From: SHVO01 sp041906145
GTDB lineage: Bacteria > Pseudomonadota > Alphaproteobacteria > Rhodospirillales > Rhodospirillaceae
Reading direction: 5' to 3'
Assembly (NCBI GenBank): GCA_041906145.1
Contig: JAYRJU010000006.1
Location: 124,001 to 188,000 of the forward strand
Length of the DNA stretch: 64,000 nt
Shown piece by piece: positions 44,926 through 53,149 of this stretch. The notes beneath the pieces are model-generated. The model ran no database searches. It was not told the DNA's origin and was given only the letters and a program-made list of their open reading frames with translations. Position numbers and translations under genes: made by a program. Within the stretch, counting starts at the first letter, position 1. Every line of letters starts with the position of its first letter.

Positions 44926-44972
44926 TTGACAATATAATGGGGACATTGTATCTATTATGGGGACTTTGTCAA
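44926..44972. promoter_or_regulatory. Promoter/operator with inverted and direct repeats for the DUF3987 gene
   Basis: The site is bounded by TTGACAA (44926-44932) and TTGTCAA (44966-44972), an inverted repeat. On the minus strand TTGACA and TACAAT are 16 bp apart, a good promoter for the DUF3987 gene. Inside are two direct copies, TATAATGGGGACATTGT and TATTATGGGGACTTTGT (15/17 identical), 20 bp apart, about two helical turns, as expected for a repressor operator. Confidence 0.6.
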
Positions 44973-45046
44973 GGCGGCGGTGTAATGAGGTTGATGGAGA
45001 GCCTGTAATTCGCGGACCCCGCTCACCAGCGGCGAAGAGGGGCATT

Positions 45047-45103
45047 ATTCTCCGCAAATTCTGCGGAGAATGCCGGTTATTCTCCGCAAAAAATGCGGAG
45101 AAT
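45047..45103. repeat. Two tandem palindromes ATTCTCCGCA-N5-TGCGGAGAAT
   Basis: Copies at 45047-45071 (spacer AATTC) and 45079-45103 (spacer AAAAA) have identical 10-bp arms and lie 32 bp apart. They look like paired regulator-binding sites or small hairpins. They sit at the boundary between the high-G+C DUF3987 gene and the lower-G+C island, with no clear gene start on either strand. Function unknown. Confidence 0.8.
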
Positions 45104-45165
45104 AATCTTAAGACCTGCCCCCGGTGGGACCCAGCAGCGGTTGGCCGTAGTGTGCGACTTCAGCG

Positions 45166-45522
45166 TCAGCGCGTTATTCCGAGGTCGCGGCACTTCAGGA
45201 GCCCAACCAACCCCAGGACTTTGCGAGACTGCGCCGCAGTCAAGGCAAACTGTTCCTCGCGGGGATGGGTGGCAGGGACGATGTCGCCTAGGCCGCTTGA
45301 GTAGATGTCGCAGGCCACGCCATTCTCAACCAGTCCAAGGACGCCCTGCACTTCCAACTTCCGCGGCAGACAACATTCCCCTTCCATGGAGATGCCATTG
45401 GCCGCTGCGGACGCCACAAGCGCAACCGCCTGCCTTAATGAAGGGCCGATGCTTTTATTTGGATACCTCTGTGTCGGACGGGGCTTGAATTGCGAGAGAG
45501 GCTTAATCACGACCGACTCCAT
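45166..45522 (-). CDS. Doubtful hypothetical protein at the island boundary
   Basis: A 118-residue open frame from the ATG at 45522 (GTG at 45540 possible). No family recognised. It reads somewhat protein-like (VQGVLGLVENGVACDIYSSG), but there is no clear ribosome-binding site. It slightly overlaps the DUF4391 C-terminal fragment on the other strand. It could be real, or chance in rearranged DNA. Confidence 0.25.
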   Translation of the reverse strand: MESVVIKPLSQFKPRPTQRYPNKSIGPSLRQAVALVASAAANGISMEGECCLPRKLEVQGVLGLVENGVACDIYSSGLGDIVPATHPREEQFALTAAQSRKVLGLVGLLKCRDLGITR

Positions 45523-45814
45523 GGGCGCGATACCAAGCACAAAGCCATTGAGTGTGGCGCGTTACCAAGCGTGGATAGACCGCGTGGTGACGCTGGACGC
45601 GGCGCGTATCACCGGAAACTTCCAGCCGCCCGACACCGCTGAAAAAGCAACGACGCAGCGCACAAATCTAGATGCTTATGATAGGATAAAGCGCGACATA
45701 GCCATGCTTCGTTCTCAAGCCGAGAATGAGAAGCAGCTCGCCCGCCGCGTAGAATTGAACCTGACAATCCGCAAACTCGAAGCTGAGCTTGCGGAAACAA
45801 CGACTCATTTGTGA
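45521..45814 (+). pseudogene. C-terminal fragment of a DUF4391 protein
   Basis: From about 45521 the plus strand encodes LSVARYQAWIDRVVTLDAARITGNF and a helical end (DAYDRIKRDIAMLRSQAENE, then RRVELNLTIRKLEAELAE), which is the typical C-terminus of DUF4391 proteins. The N-terminal part is not upstream; it is found on the opposite strand at 47127-47438. Upstream in this frame the sequence is unrelated. The fragment ends 12 bp before the methyltransferase ATG, keeping the usual DUF4391-Mod gene order. The missing middle of the protein (roughly 80-90 residues) is nowhere in the window. Confidence 0.7.
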
Positions 45815-45826
45815 CGAGATACTATT

Positions 45827-47194
45827 ATGCAGAAATTGACCGCCCAAGACCCGCAAACCAAGAGCGCCGACCTGGTAGCCGAGAACCTTGAGCACCTGAA
45901 AGAGGTGTTCCCGGAAGCGTTCGTTGAAGGGAAGGTGGATTTTGAAGTCCTCAAGCAGCTTCTCGGCGCGGCAGTGGACGAGAAAGAAGAGAAGTACGGG
46001 CTGAGCTGGCACGGTAAACGTAAAGCGCGTCAAATTGCCCTTACGCCCTCAACCGGCACTCTCCGCCCATGTCCCGAAGACAGCGTGGATTGGGACACAA
46101 CTAAGAACTTGATGATAGAGGGCGACAATCTGGAAGTCTTGAAGCTGCTCCAGAAGAGCTACGCCGGAAAGGTGAAACTCATCTACATCGACCCGCCGTA
46201 CAACACGGGCAAGGATTTCGTTTATCCCGATAGCTTCCAGGACAGCATTAGGAACTATTTGGAAGTCACTGGCCAAACCGATGCGAACGGCCAAAAAATA
46301 TCGTCCAACACTGAAGCGTCAGGTCGTTTCCATACGGACTGGCTGAACATGATGTATCCCAGGCTTAAGTTGGCGAGGAATCTGCTCCGTGAAGATGGCA
46401 TTATATTTATCAGCATAGACGACAATGAAGTGTCTAATGTTCGTCGGTTATGCGACGAAATCTATGGAGAAGAGAATTTTGTAGCCTCGGTTATATGGCA
46501 GAAGAAGTATAGCACCAAGGCGGACTCAAAAGACTTTTCTGAGAGCCATGAGTACATCGTTTGTTATCGCAAAACCTCCGCTGCCATGGTGCAAGGGCTA
46601 GAGCGTAGCGAGGCTCAAGAGAGCACTTATAAAAATCCAGACAATGACCCGCGAGGCGATTGGGCATCTGACAATCTTCTCAGAACAGAAGAGCGTGGCT
46701 ACGCCATTTATCCAGTCGTTGCGCCAAGCGGTCAGAAGCACATGCCGCCAAAAGGCAGCAGTTGGCGGTTTAATAAAGAGAAAATGGCCGACCTCATTGC
46801 TGATAGTCGAATTTGGTTCGGTGAAGGCGGAACAAGTAAGCCGCGATACAAGCGCTTTAGGTCTGAAGTAAGAGATACAATTCCGCCTCAAACAATTTGG
46901 GGCTTTGACCAAGTAGGTCATACCGACGAAGGCACGAAAGAGCTTGCTAAGTTATTTGGTGGAACTAGAGCGCCTTTTCCAAGCCCCAAGCCTGTTAGAC
47001 TTCTGCAACGAATTGTTACCGTGGGATGCGGCAAAGACGGCATTGTCTTAGATTTCTTCGCAGGTAGTGGTACAGCCGCTCATGCCGTGTGGCAGCAAAA
47101 TGGAATCGATAGCGGGAGTCGAAGATTTATCTTGGTGCAGTTACCAGAACCAGCTCAACCAGCCTGGGCGCTTTGGCCTTTTGACGAAGGGTAA
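45827..47194 (+). pseudogene. Type III-like DNA methyltransferase (Mod), 3'-truncated
   Basis: A 455-residue beta-class N6-adenine methyltransferase. Motif IV is D122PPY (IYIDPPYNTG), the target-recognition region is in the middle, and motif I is DFFAGSGTAAH at about residue 410, so both catalytic blocks are present. Type III Mod subunits usually continue well past RRFILVQLPEP. Here homology stops there, and the last 13 residues are read from the inverted DUF4391 gene. The C-terminal part is therefore lost, and no Res gene is present. The gene is probably inactive. Its lower G+C than the flanks suggests horizontal origin. Confidence 0.82.
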
Positions 47195-47438
47195 GGCTGA
47201 GAATGGCCACTTCCAGGTACTCACGCACAGCATCGCGGTACTCAGGCACGCCGATGTTGGTTGGTTTCAGCGCAGCAACCCACATCAACTCTTCCACACC
47301 ATCTTGAATCTGGCGCTTATCGCCAGAGGTGGGCGCTCCTTGTTCAAGCAGGAGCTTTTTAGGCACGCGCTGCTCTATGAGAGCGTCGGGCGGAACGGCC
47401 AGAGCCGCGATAACTTTTGCTATCGGGGTTTCGCTCAT
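47127..47438 (-). pseudogene. N-terminal fragment of a DUF4391 protein
   Basis: A 103-residue frame with the DUF4391 N-terminus (IAALAVPPDALIEQRVPKKLLLEQGAPT; DGVEELMWVAALKPTNIGVPEYRDAVREYLEVAILSL). It breaks off after RLVELV, where it runs into the inverted methyltransferase gene. Its ATG overlaps the helicase stop (ATGA), preserving the original operon arrangement. The matching C-terminal part is at 45521-45814 on the other strand. DUF4391 proteins accompany helicase/Mod systems; their biochemical role is unknown to me. Confidence 0.75.
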
Positions 47439-50400
47439 CGAGCCGCCCCCGGCAGAACAACCAAGAAAGCCACGACTTCAAAGTCGTTGCTTCCTTGGAA
47501 CTCGCCTTTCATGGCGTGCGTGCCGCCTGGGCTAAAGAGGCTGGCGACGGCCCGCTCTTCCTTTTTACCGATGATGGACACGATGGACTTCGCCAGCAGG
47601 TCTTGGACGCCCTCCATATCCTTGCCCTGGCGGGTTTGTTTATCAAACGCCGCGCTGGCAGCCGCATCGAGTGTGTCTTTGCTGACGCAGAGCTTCTTGA
47701 GCCGGTCGAGCGCTTGCTTCGCCTGGGTAAAGGGCAACAGCACCGCGCCGTCTTCACCCACATGAACAACATAATGCGGGGCCAATGGATAACCTGGCTC
47801 AATGGCTTTCACCGCCGCATCGCCGACAGCACGGAGGCAAAAGATTACGCCGGGCGGAATGGGCTGCTCGCCGTTGCCTGCACTGGTCGTTACTGCGAAA
47901 GCACCAAGCGGCAAAGCGTCCAGGCTGGCGCGGTTTTCCTTGAGATAGCCAGCCAGCTCGATGCGGAAATCACTAAGCGTCAAATCGGCGATTGAAATGC
48001 CGCTGGAAAGGTCTTCCAAATCAATAACCGTGTTTTGCAGCTTCTCAAGCTGCTTCCGGCGGTATTCCAGGTCATTCATCTGGTTGCCGGACTGATGCTC
48101 AATAATGTTTTCCTCGCCCGTGGCGGAAATATCCAAGAGCACCATGCGTCCACTGACGCGCTGCTCAAGGTTGATGTACTCGTCCAGCTCAAGGTTTGGC
48201 CAGAAGTTCACCAACTGAATGCGAGTATTGGGCGAGCCGATACGGTCTATGCGCCCGAACCGCTGAATAATCCGCACAGGGTTCCAGTGAATGTCGTAGT
48301 TAATCAGGTAATCACAGTCCTGAAGGTTTTGACCTTCTGAAATGCAGTCCGTCGCGATCAGAATGTCTAACTCGCCCTCGCCCGCGAGTTCCTGCGGACG
48401 TTCCTTTGCACGCGGTGCAAAGGCGGTGAGTATGCTGGTCAAGTCAGTTCGCAAACCGGCCAGGTTTGTCTTATTGCCGCCCGTTCCGGTCACGATTGCG
48501 GAATGCAGGCCGTGCGTTTTAAGCGCCCAATCGGCCAGCTCGCGGTACAGATAGTCCGCCGTATCAGCAAAGGCCGTAAAGATGATGAGCTTGCGGTTAT
48601 CCGCATTTACCGGGTTCTTGACCTTATTCGCTATCAAGTTCCGTAAGTCGCGCAGCTTGGCGTCCCGCTGCGGAATGACCTTGCTCGCATCGGCCAATAA
48701 CGCCGCAAGCCGGTCGCGGTCTTCCTCTAAGTCCTGCCGCCAACGCACACGGTCTACGTCTTGAAGCAGCACTTTGACCTTACGGCCTACGAGCAGCGAC
48801 TCAAACGTCGGGTCGTCAATGTCCACGTCGTCAATCGAAAGCTCTTCAACCGCATCTTCATGCGCGTCAATTCTGGCCAGCAAGCCTTCTACATCGGCAA
48901 GCTGGCGTTTAATCGTCATGGCGAATGACGCAACAGAGCTTTCCATCCGCTTAAGGATGTTCACACGAAGCAGGTGAACGAGGCTTTCTTCGCGGTCAAG
49001 CTGGCGGAACGTGCGGTCGCCGCCCTGAATTTTCGTACTGTACTTCTCGTCGTATGCCGCCTGCTTATGGGGCAAAACGTAGCGCAGCGGCGCATACGCA
49101 CCGAGTTTCAGGCGACGAATATCGTTATTGATTTCGCGGATAGACTGGAACGCGCCGTCAATATCAACGTCGGACTTGATATTGATGGGCGACAGGCGCT
49201 CTGGGAAACGGCCCGTTTCACTGGTGCCGTAATATTTTTCGATATGCTTGCGGGAACGCGCAATCGTCAGCAGGTCGAGCAGCTTAAAGTAATCGAAGCC
49301 CAGCATATCCATAAGCCGGGCGGGCTTCCGCTCCGCATCCTCGATATCAAGCCAGCGATTGAACTGCGCCTGAGCCTTGCGGACGGTCGTTTCAATGCTG
49401 GGGATGTTGTAATCAATCAACGCCGTGTCATTGCCTTCGGTCACGAAGGCAATTTGGTTCTTCAAGTCAGCCAGCCGGTTGTTGACCGGCGTGGCCGAAA
49501 GCATCAGCACCTTGGTTTTGACGCCAGACTTGATAATCCGCCGCATCAAGTGGTCGTAACGGGTTTCGCGCTCCTTGTGCGGGGCCTTGTTGCGGAAGTT
49601 ATGGGACTCATCAATGACCACCAGGTCGTAGTTGCCCCAATTCACATAGGAAAGGTCAATGTCGCCGGAAAGGCCAGCCTCACGCGACAAATCCGTGTGG
49701 TTCAGCACATCGTAGTTGAAGCGGTCAGAAGAGAGGATATTGCGCTTGTCATTGGCTTTGTAGAGCGTCCAGTTATCGCGCAGGCGCTTCGGACACAGCA
49801 CAAGCACGCGGTCATTCCGCAGCTCGTAGTATTTGATAACCGCCAACGCCTCGAAGGTTTTTCCAAGGCCCACGCTGTCCGCGATAATGCAGCCGCCCAG
49901 ACGCTCCAGCTTATCAATCGCGCCCATTACGCCGTCGCGCTGGAACTTGAAAAGCTTGTTCCAAACGACGGTGTTGCGAATGCCGGTAGCAGATTTGACA
50001 ATCCGCTCTTCATCCAGCTCTTCGCCCAGGTCTTTGAAGAGGTGGAACAGCATCAAGTGATAAATCAGCGCGGGCGGCTGATGCTCAGCGAGCAGGTTCA
50101 GCCGCTTAATCAGCCGTTCCTTTGCTTCTGACGAAGCGGGAAGGCTGTTCCAAAGCTCAGAGAACCAAGTGTTGAGCGTGGCCCACTCTTCAGTCGCCTC
50201 AGACGATTGCACCAAACTCAACTGGTTGCCTGGCGTCAGGCCAAGCCCTTCCGTCGTAAAAGGGCAGTGTCCGGCAATGGCGCGACGTAGCGCTTGGTCA
50301 GGGCCATCGGAAATGAAAATGGATTGTGGAAGCTTTTTCGGAGCTGCACGGACCTCAGCTTTTTTTTCCATCCAGTCTCTGCATTGGCGCGCAAGCCAAC

Positions 50401-50641
50401 GCGAAAGGAGGCGGTTACGAAAAGGCCGGTCCGTATCAGAGCCTAGTAGGCCCCGCTCCAATTCTTCTTCTGTTGGCAGAATCAATCGGCAGCGCTCGGT
50501 TTTCTCCAGCATCTCGCGAGTTTCTGCGAACGCAAACAGCGAAAACTCCGGCGAGGCAATAGCGAGCCGCGATTGCGGCGCTAAACACCGCCGCAGGTCA
50601 TCGACCACCCGGTCGTTGCCGGTGTTTTTGATGAGTTTCAT
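47435..50641 (-). CDS. SNF2-like DEAD/DEAH-box helicase (defence-island type)
   Basis: A 1068-residue protein. A phospholipase-D-like N-terminal part is possible (NTGNDRVVDDLRRCLAPQSRLAIASPEFSLFAF). The helicase core has Walker A in IIADSVGLGKTFEAL, the DEAH-type box VVIDESHNFRNK, motif III LMLSATPVNN and, in the second RecA domain, LIATDCISEGQNLQDCDYLINYDIHWNPVRIIQRFGRIDR. It is complete. Its normal partners are the DUF4391 and methyltransferase genes, here rearranged. Such helicases are found next to type III-like modification genes and are thought to act in anti-phage defence. The coding DNA is visibly lower in G+C than the flanks. Confidence 0.88.
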   Translation of the reverse strand: MKLIKNTGNDRVVDDLRRCLAPQSRLAIASPEFSLFAFAETREMLEKTERCRLILPTEEELERGLLGSDTDRPFRNRLLSRWLARQCRDWMEKKAEVRAAPKKLPQSIFISDGPDQALRRAIAGHCPFTTEGLGLTPGNQLSLVQSSEATEEWATLNTWFSELWNSLPASSEAKERLIKRLNLLAEHQPPALIYHLMLFHLFKDLGEELDEERIVKSATGIRNTVVWNKLFKFQRDGVMGAIDKLERLGGCIIADSVGLGKTFEALAVIKYYELRNDRVLVLCPKRLRDNWTLYKANDKRNILSSDRFNYDVLNHTDLSREAGLSGDIDLSYVNWGNYDLVVIDESHNFRNKAPHKERETRYDHLMRRIIKSGVKTKVLMLSATPVNNRLADLKNQIAFVTEGNDTALIDYNIPSIETTVRKAQAQFNRWLDIEDAERKPARLMDMLGFDYFKLLDLLTIARSRKHIEKYYGTSETGRFPERLSPINIKSDVDIDGAFQSIREINNDIRRLKLGAYAPLRYVLPHKQAAYDEKYSTKIQGGDRTFRQLDREESLVHLLRVNILKRMESSVASFAMTIKRQLADVEGLLARIDAHEDAVEELSIDDVDIDDPTFESLLVGRKVKVLLQDVDRVRWRQDLEEDRDRLAALLADASKVIPQRDAKLRDLRNLIANKVKNPVNADNRKLIIFTAFADTADYLYRELADWALKTHGLHSAIVTGTGGNKTNLAGLRTDLTSILTAFAPRAKERPQELAGEGELDILIATDCISEGQNLQDCDYLINYDIHWNPVRIIQRFGRIDRIGSPNTRIQLVNFWPNLELDEYINLEQRVSGRMVLLDISATGEENIIEHQSGNQMNDLEYRRKQLEKLQNTVIDLEDLSSGISIADLTLSDFRIELAGYLKENRASLDALPLGAFAVTTSAGNGEQPIPPGVIFCLRAVGDAAVKAIEPGYPLAPHYVVHVGEDGAVLLPFTQAKQALDRLKKLCVSKDTLDAAASAAFDKQTRQGKDMEGVQDLLAKSIVSIIGKKEERAVASLFSPGGTHAMKGEFQGSNDFEVVAFLVVLPGAAR

Positions 50642-50643
50642 TT

Positions 50644-50670
50644 ATGCTGAGGGCGAGTGCGACTCAGCAT
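50644..50670 (-). promoter_or_regulatory. Inverted repeat just upstream of the helicase start
   Basis: ATGCTGAG and CTCAGCAT (8-bp arms, 11-nt spacer) lie 2 bp before the helicase ATG. The position over the leader suggests an operator or an mRNA hairpin limiting translation. Confidence 0.4.
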
Positions 50671-50851
50671 TGATCTGAGTCCAGAATCGATCACACAAAA
50701 TGCCATCCCCTCCCCGCCGGCGATAAATAATCGACCGGGCCAGCTGCCGCTGGTCACGAATCGAAACTAGTCTACATTGATTCTAGCGGACGTTGCCAAG
50801 AGGGTTCGCGTAATGGCGGTGGTGGTGGAAACGCAGCGCGGGAGCAGCGCA

Positions 50852-51367
50852 ATGACTTCGAAAGAAGACCTTATACCCAGCGGCTATCCGAGCCTCGCCG
50901 AGGTCCGCGCGTGGCTGGAGAAACACACGTACCGGCCGCCGCGGCCCTGCACGGTGACGCTGCAGGAGTTCGAGGTGGACTGGGAGCGGATGTGCGGAAC
51001 ATTTCTGGCGTCGTTCGGCGACGGCGCTGCGGCGCAAACCTTCTCCTTTGCGATGGGCGGCGCGGCGGGAGAGACGGAGATTTTCCTGCCGATGTTTCAT
51101 TCGCCGTTAGGCGTGCCGGCAAGTTATCCGGCCATCGATCTCGACGAGGATATACGCGAAGCCATCTTCGCGGCTGTGCGGCGGTTATTCCCCAAGGTAA
51201 CGGCGTTCGGGCTGGACCGCGCCAGCGGGCGGCTCATCACGGCGCATACGGCGTTGATGGACCGCGTGGTGGACCGGGAGGCGCTGGCGGAGACGCGGCG
51301 GAAGATGGAGTGCGGAGCGTTCGCGGTGTCGTTTGAGGTGGGCGCGGGCGGGGAAGCGCTTGGGTGA
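50852..51367 (+). CDS. Hypothetical protein
   Basis: A 171-residue protein; the ATG at 50852 is preceded by GGGAG (earlier ATGs at 50777 and 50813 are possible). Soluble and acidic, with PSLAEVRAWLEKHTYRPPRP near the start and a beta-rich middle (TFSFAMGGAAGETEIFLPMFHSP). No family recognised. High G+C. It begins right after the lower-G+C island. Confidence 0.6.
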   Translation: MTSKEDLIPSGYPSLAEVRAWLEKHTYRPPRPCTVTLQEFEVDWERMCGTFLASFGDGAAAQTFSFAMGGAAGETEIFLPMFHSPLGVPASYPAIDLDEDIREAIFAAVRRLFPKVTAFGLDRASGRLITAHTALMDRVVDREALAETRRKMECGAFAVSFEVGAGGEALG

Positions 51368-51436
51368 TGGCGGAAAAAAAACAGAAAAGAGAAACCCCTG
51401 GATCCTGGGCCTTTGGCCCAGGATGACCGAAAAAAA
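51361..51436. repeat. Dispersed repeat, copy A (palindromic ATCCTGGGCC...GGCCCAGGAT)
   Basis: The sequence GAAACCCCTGGATCCTGGGC followed by a palindrome and GGATGACCG is a member of the short palindromic repeats common in alphaproteobacterial intergenic DNA. The whole 76 bp, starting GGTGATGGCGGAAAAA, is closely repeated at 52951-53026. Confidence 0.75.
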
Positions 51437-51485
51437 GAGAGACGCGATGGCTCGCGCCTGCGGGGGCAACGGCGATGCGCAGGCG

Positions 51486-52112
51486 CTAGCGGGGTTCACC
51501 CGCAACGCCGCTTGCGCGGGGCATGATTTCGAGAACGCGGGTGAAGGGGAGCGTGCCGGCGGCGCGGAGTTCGGCGGCGACCTGGGCGTGGGTGGCGGCG
51601 AGCGGACCTGCGAGGCGGGCCCCAACCGTCTCGACAATGGCGAGAAATTCGTCGCGCAGATCCTTCTCCCACGCTTCGGCGCCGTCGGCCTCGTCCGCGA
51701 TGCCGGGCGTTTCGAGATAGCGGCGGCCCGTGAGGCCGAACCTTTCCGTGAGCAACCAGAGGGCGAAGGCTTCGGGCTCGGAAGGCAGGGGGAATTCATC
51801 CGGGTACGGCCAGTCATAATCCGGGGCGATGGACCCGCGATCGCGCGCGCGTTGATCGCCCGCAGCAAGTGCGAGAGCGCGCGCCGCGGCGTCGATGGTG
51901 ACGAGCGCGTCGATGAAGGCGAGGCGCGTGGCGCGGGAAGGCTCGCGCACGTAAGGGGCTTCGAACCACATATGGACGCGCGGACGCCAGGCGAGATAGC
52001 TGTGGCGGCCGACGGAAAGGGTCACCTCCGGTAGGGTAAAACCGAGACTCGCGGCGACGACGGCGTGGGCGGCTTCGTCGGCGGCCAATTGCTGAGAGCG
52101 TTCTTCGCGCAT
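51486..52112 (-). CDS. Peptidase-M41-like protein without the full HExxH motif
   Basis: A 208-residue protein. The start region LAADEAAHAVVAASLGF resembles the zinc-binding helix of FtsH-type M41 domains (HEAGHAVVA), but the first His is Asp. A distal IDAALVTIDAAARALAL-like helix and a C-terminal helix pair (LAATHAQVAAELRAAGTLPF) also resemble M41. There is no ATPase part and no membrane helix. It is probably non-catalytic or a different enzyme with the same fold. Resemblance is by eye. Confidence 0.5.
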   Translation of the reverse strand: MREERSQQLAADEAAHAVVAASLGFTLPEVTLSVGRHSYLAWRPRVHMWFEAPYVREPSRATRLAFIDALVTIDAAARALALAAGDQRARDRGSIAPDYDWPYPDEFPLPSEPEAFALWLLTERFGLTGRRYLETPGIADEADGAEAWEKDLRDEFLAIVETVGARLAGPLAATHAQVAAELRAAGTLPFTRVLEIMPRASGVAGEPR

Positions 52113-52166
52113 TTCCGTTTCCTATCGTCCGCCGCCGGCCAGGTCGGGACGGCCCCGCAGCACTAC

Positions 52167-52591
52167 TCAGGCCATTCCCGGAAGGTTCTTCGCGGACCAG
52201 GCGCGGGCGTCAGCCTTGGTCTTGAAGGGACCCCAGGGCGGACAGCAACCGGGCTCGCAAAAGGGATAGATGTAATATCCGTCCGAGGGGACGGGCCCAC
52301 GCGAAAGGCCTCGCCGTCGCCCGCTTTCAAGAAGTGGATGTCGGGATCGCGGTAATAGTCTTCCGCCATAAGTCCAGCCTTCGGGTCCGTGGGCGTTTCT
52401 TCGTAGCTCACGCGTTTAAGGCAGATCGTGACCATGCGCACATGCCTTACGATTTCGTTGCGGGTCAGGTCGATCCAGTCGTCGCCTGCGGCATTGCGTA
52501 TGCGCACTTCGATGTCGCCGGCCCTCATGCGTTCGAGGATCACTTCCGCGTCGCGCATGAGGCCGTGGAGACGCAGGTGATCAGTGGACAT
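52167..52591 (-). pseudogene. Hypothetical gene with a one-base frameshift
   Basis: From the ATG at 52591 (or an ATG at 52666) the frame encodes MSTDHLRLHGLMRDAEVILE and later AEDYYRDPDIHFLKAGDGEAFRVGP. At about 52284-52298, in runs of C and G, the sensible frame moves by one base. The other frame then continues VPSDGYYIYPFCEPGCCPPW and ends KTKADARAWSAKNLPGMA with TGA at 52167-52169. Restoring one C in the CCC run gives one coherent protein of about 141 residues with a Cys-rich end. As written, the first frame instead runs on to a TAG at 52163. It is either a pseudogene or a homopolymer sequencing error. Function unknown. Confidence 0.6.
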
Positions 52592-52950
52592 GGCGGGCGG
52601 TCCGAACAGGGGCTGGCCGGTGTAGTCTGTGACGCTGGTTCCGGCGCCGCGCGAAGGCGCGCGCATCAACAGATGGCGGGCTTTCGGCCCCGCCTAGGAT
52701 GACCGAATAAAACAAACCGGCAATATCGAAAATGCGCCGGGCCGGACAGCCGTGACGGGCGGATCAGGAACCGAGAACCCCTGAATCCTCGGCGCTTCGC
52801 CAAGGATGACGGGGCAGAAGCATCGTCCATGCACGATCCGGGTCTTGTCAGGAGCCGCATCCCACGCGACGGACACCGCCGGTGGCGAAGTCTGCGCGCA
52901 AACAAGGAAAGACCGCATCGCGCGGGCGGGCGCGGGGCGGAGCGATGCCG

Positions 52951-53026
52951 GGGTGATCGCGGAAAAACAGAAAAGTGAAACCCCTCGATCCTGGGCCTGC
53001 GGCCCAAGATGACCGAATAAAAGAGG
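52951..53026. repeat. Dispersed repeat, copy B
   Basis: It matches copy A (51361-51436) over about 75 bp, including GGTGATnGCGGAAAAA, AGAAAAGnGAAACCCCT, the GATCCTGGGCC palindrome half and GATGACCGAA. The similarity continues past the repeat into GAAGGGGAG and GCGCGGAGTTCGGCGGC, suggesting duplication of a longer segment. Confidence 0.7.
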
Positions 53027-53109
53027 GGCGAAGGGGAGTGTGCGGGCAGCGCGGAGTTCGGCGGCTCTTGCCGCGGGGCCGCGGCGAGCGGCTTTAGGAG
53101 GGGAAGCGG

Positions 53110-53135
53110 CCGCCCCCGCGCCTGCGCGGGGGCGG
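53110..53135 (-). terminator. GC-rich hairpin after the TPR gene
   Basis: CCGCCCCCGCGC and GCGCGGGGGCGG form a perfect 12-bp stem 15 bp beyond the stop of the TPR gene. No T-run follows, so termination is uncertain. Confidence 0.5.
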
Positions 53136-53149
53136 TCACGCGGTGAAGA

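Larger units (their letters stand above)
52680..53149. repeat. Repeat-rich intergenic region with dispersed-repeat copies
   Basis: No convincing gene. It holds a partial copy of the dispersed repeat (52684-52710, ending AGGATGACCGAATAAAA), a variant copy at 52775-52820 (ACCCCTGAATCCTCGGCGCTTCGCC...), a full copy at 52951-53026, and then a stretch near 53031-53066 resembling the 3' end of the M41-like gene (51543-51578). It ends with a GC-rich hairpin. Confidence 0.65.

Noticed and set aside
45047..45103. CRISPR array
   Set aside because: Only two palindromes with 5-nt centres; no regular repeat-spacer series occurs anywhere in the window.
45500..47180. A phase-variable invertible switch for the methyltransferase
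   Set aside because: I found no inverted repeats at the two breakpoints and parts of both genes are missing, so a one-time rearrangement fits better.
51333..52034. Plus-strand open frame across the M41-like gene
   Set aside because: It starts inside the end of the upstream gene, runs through a dispersed repeat and has antisense-type composition.
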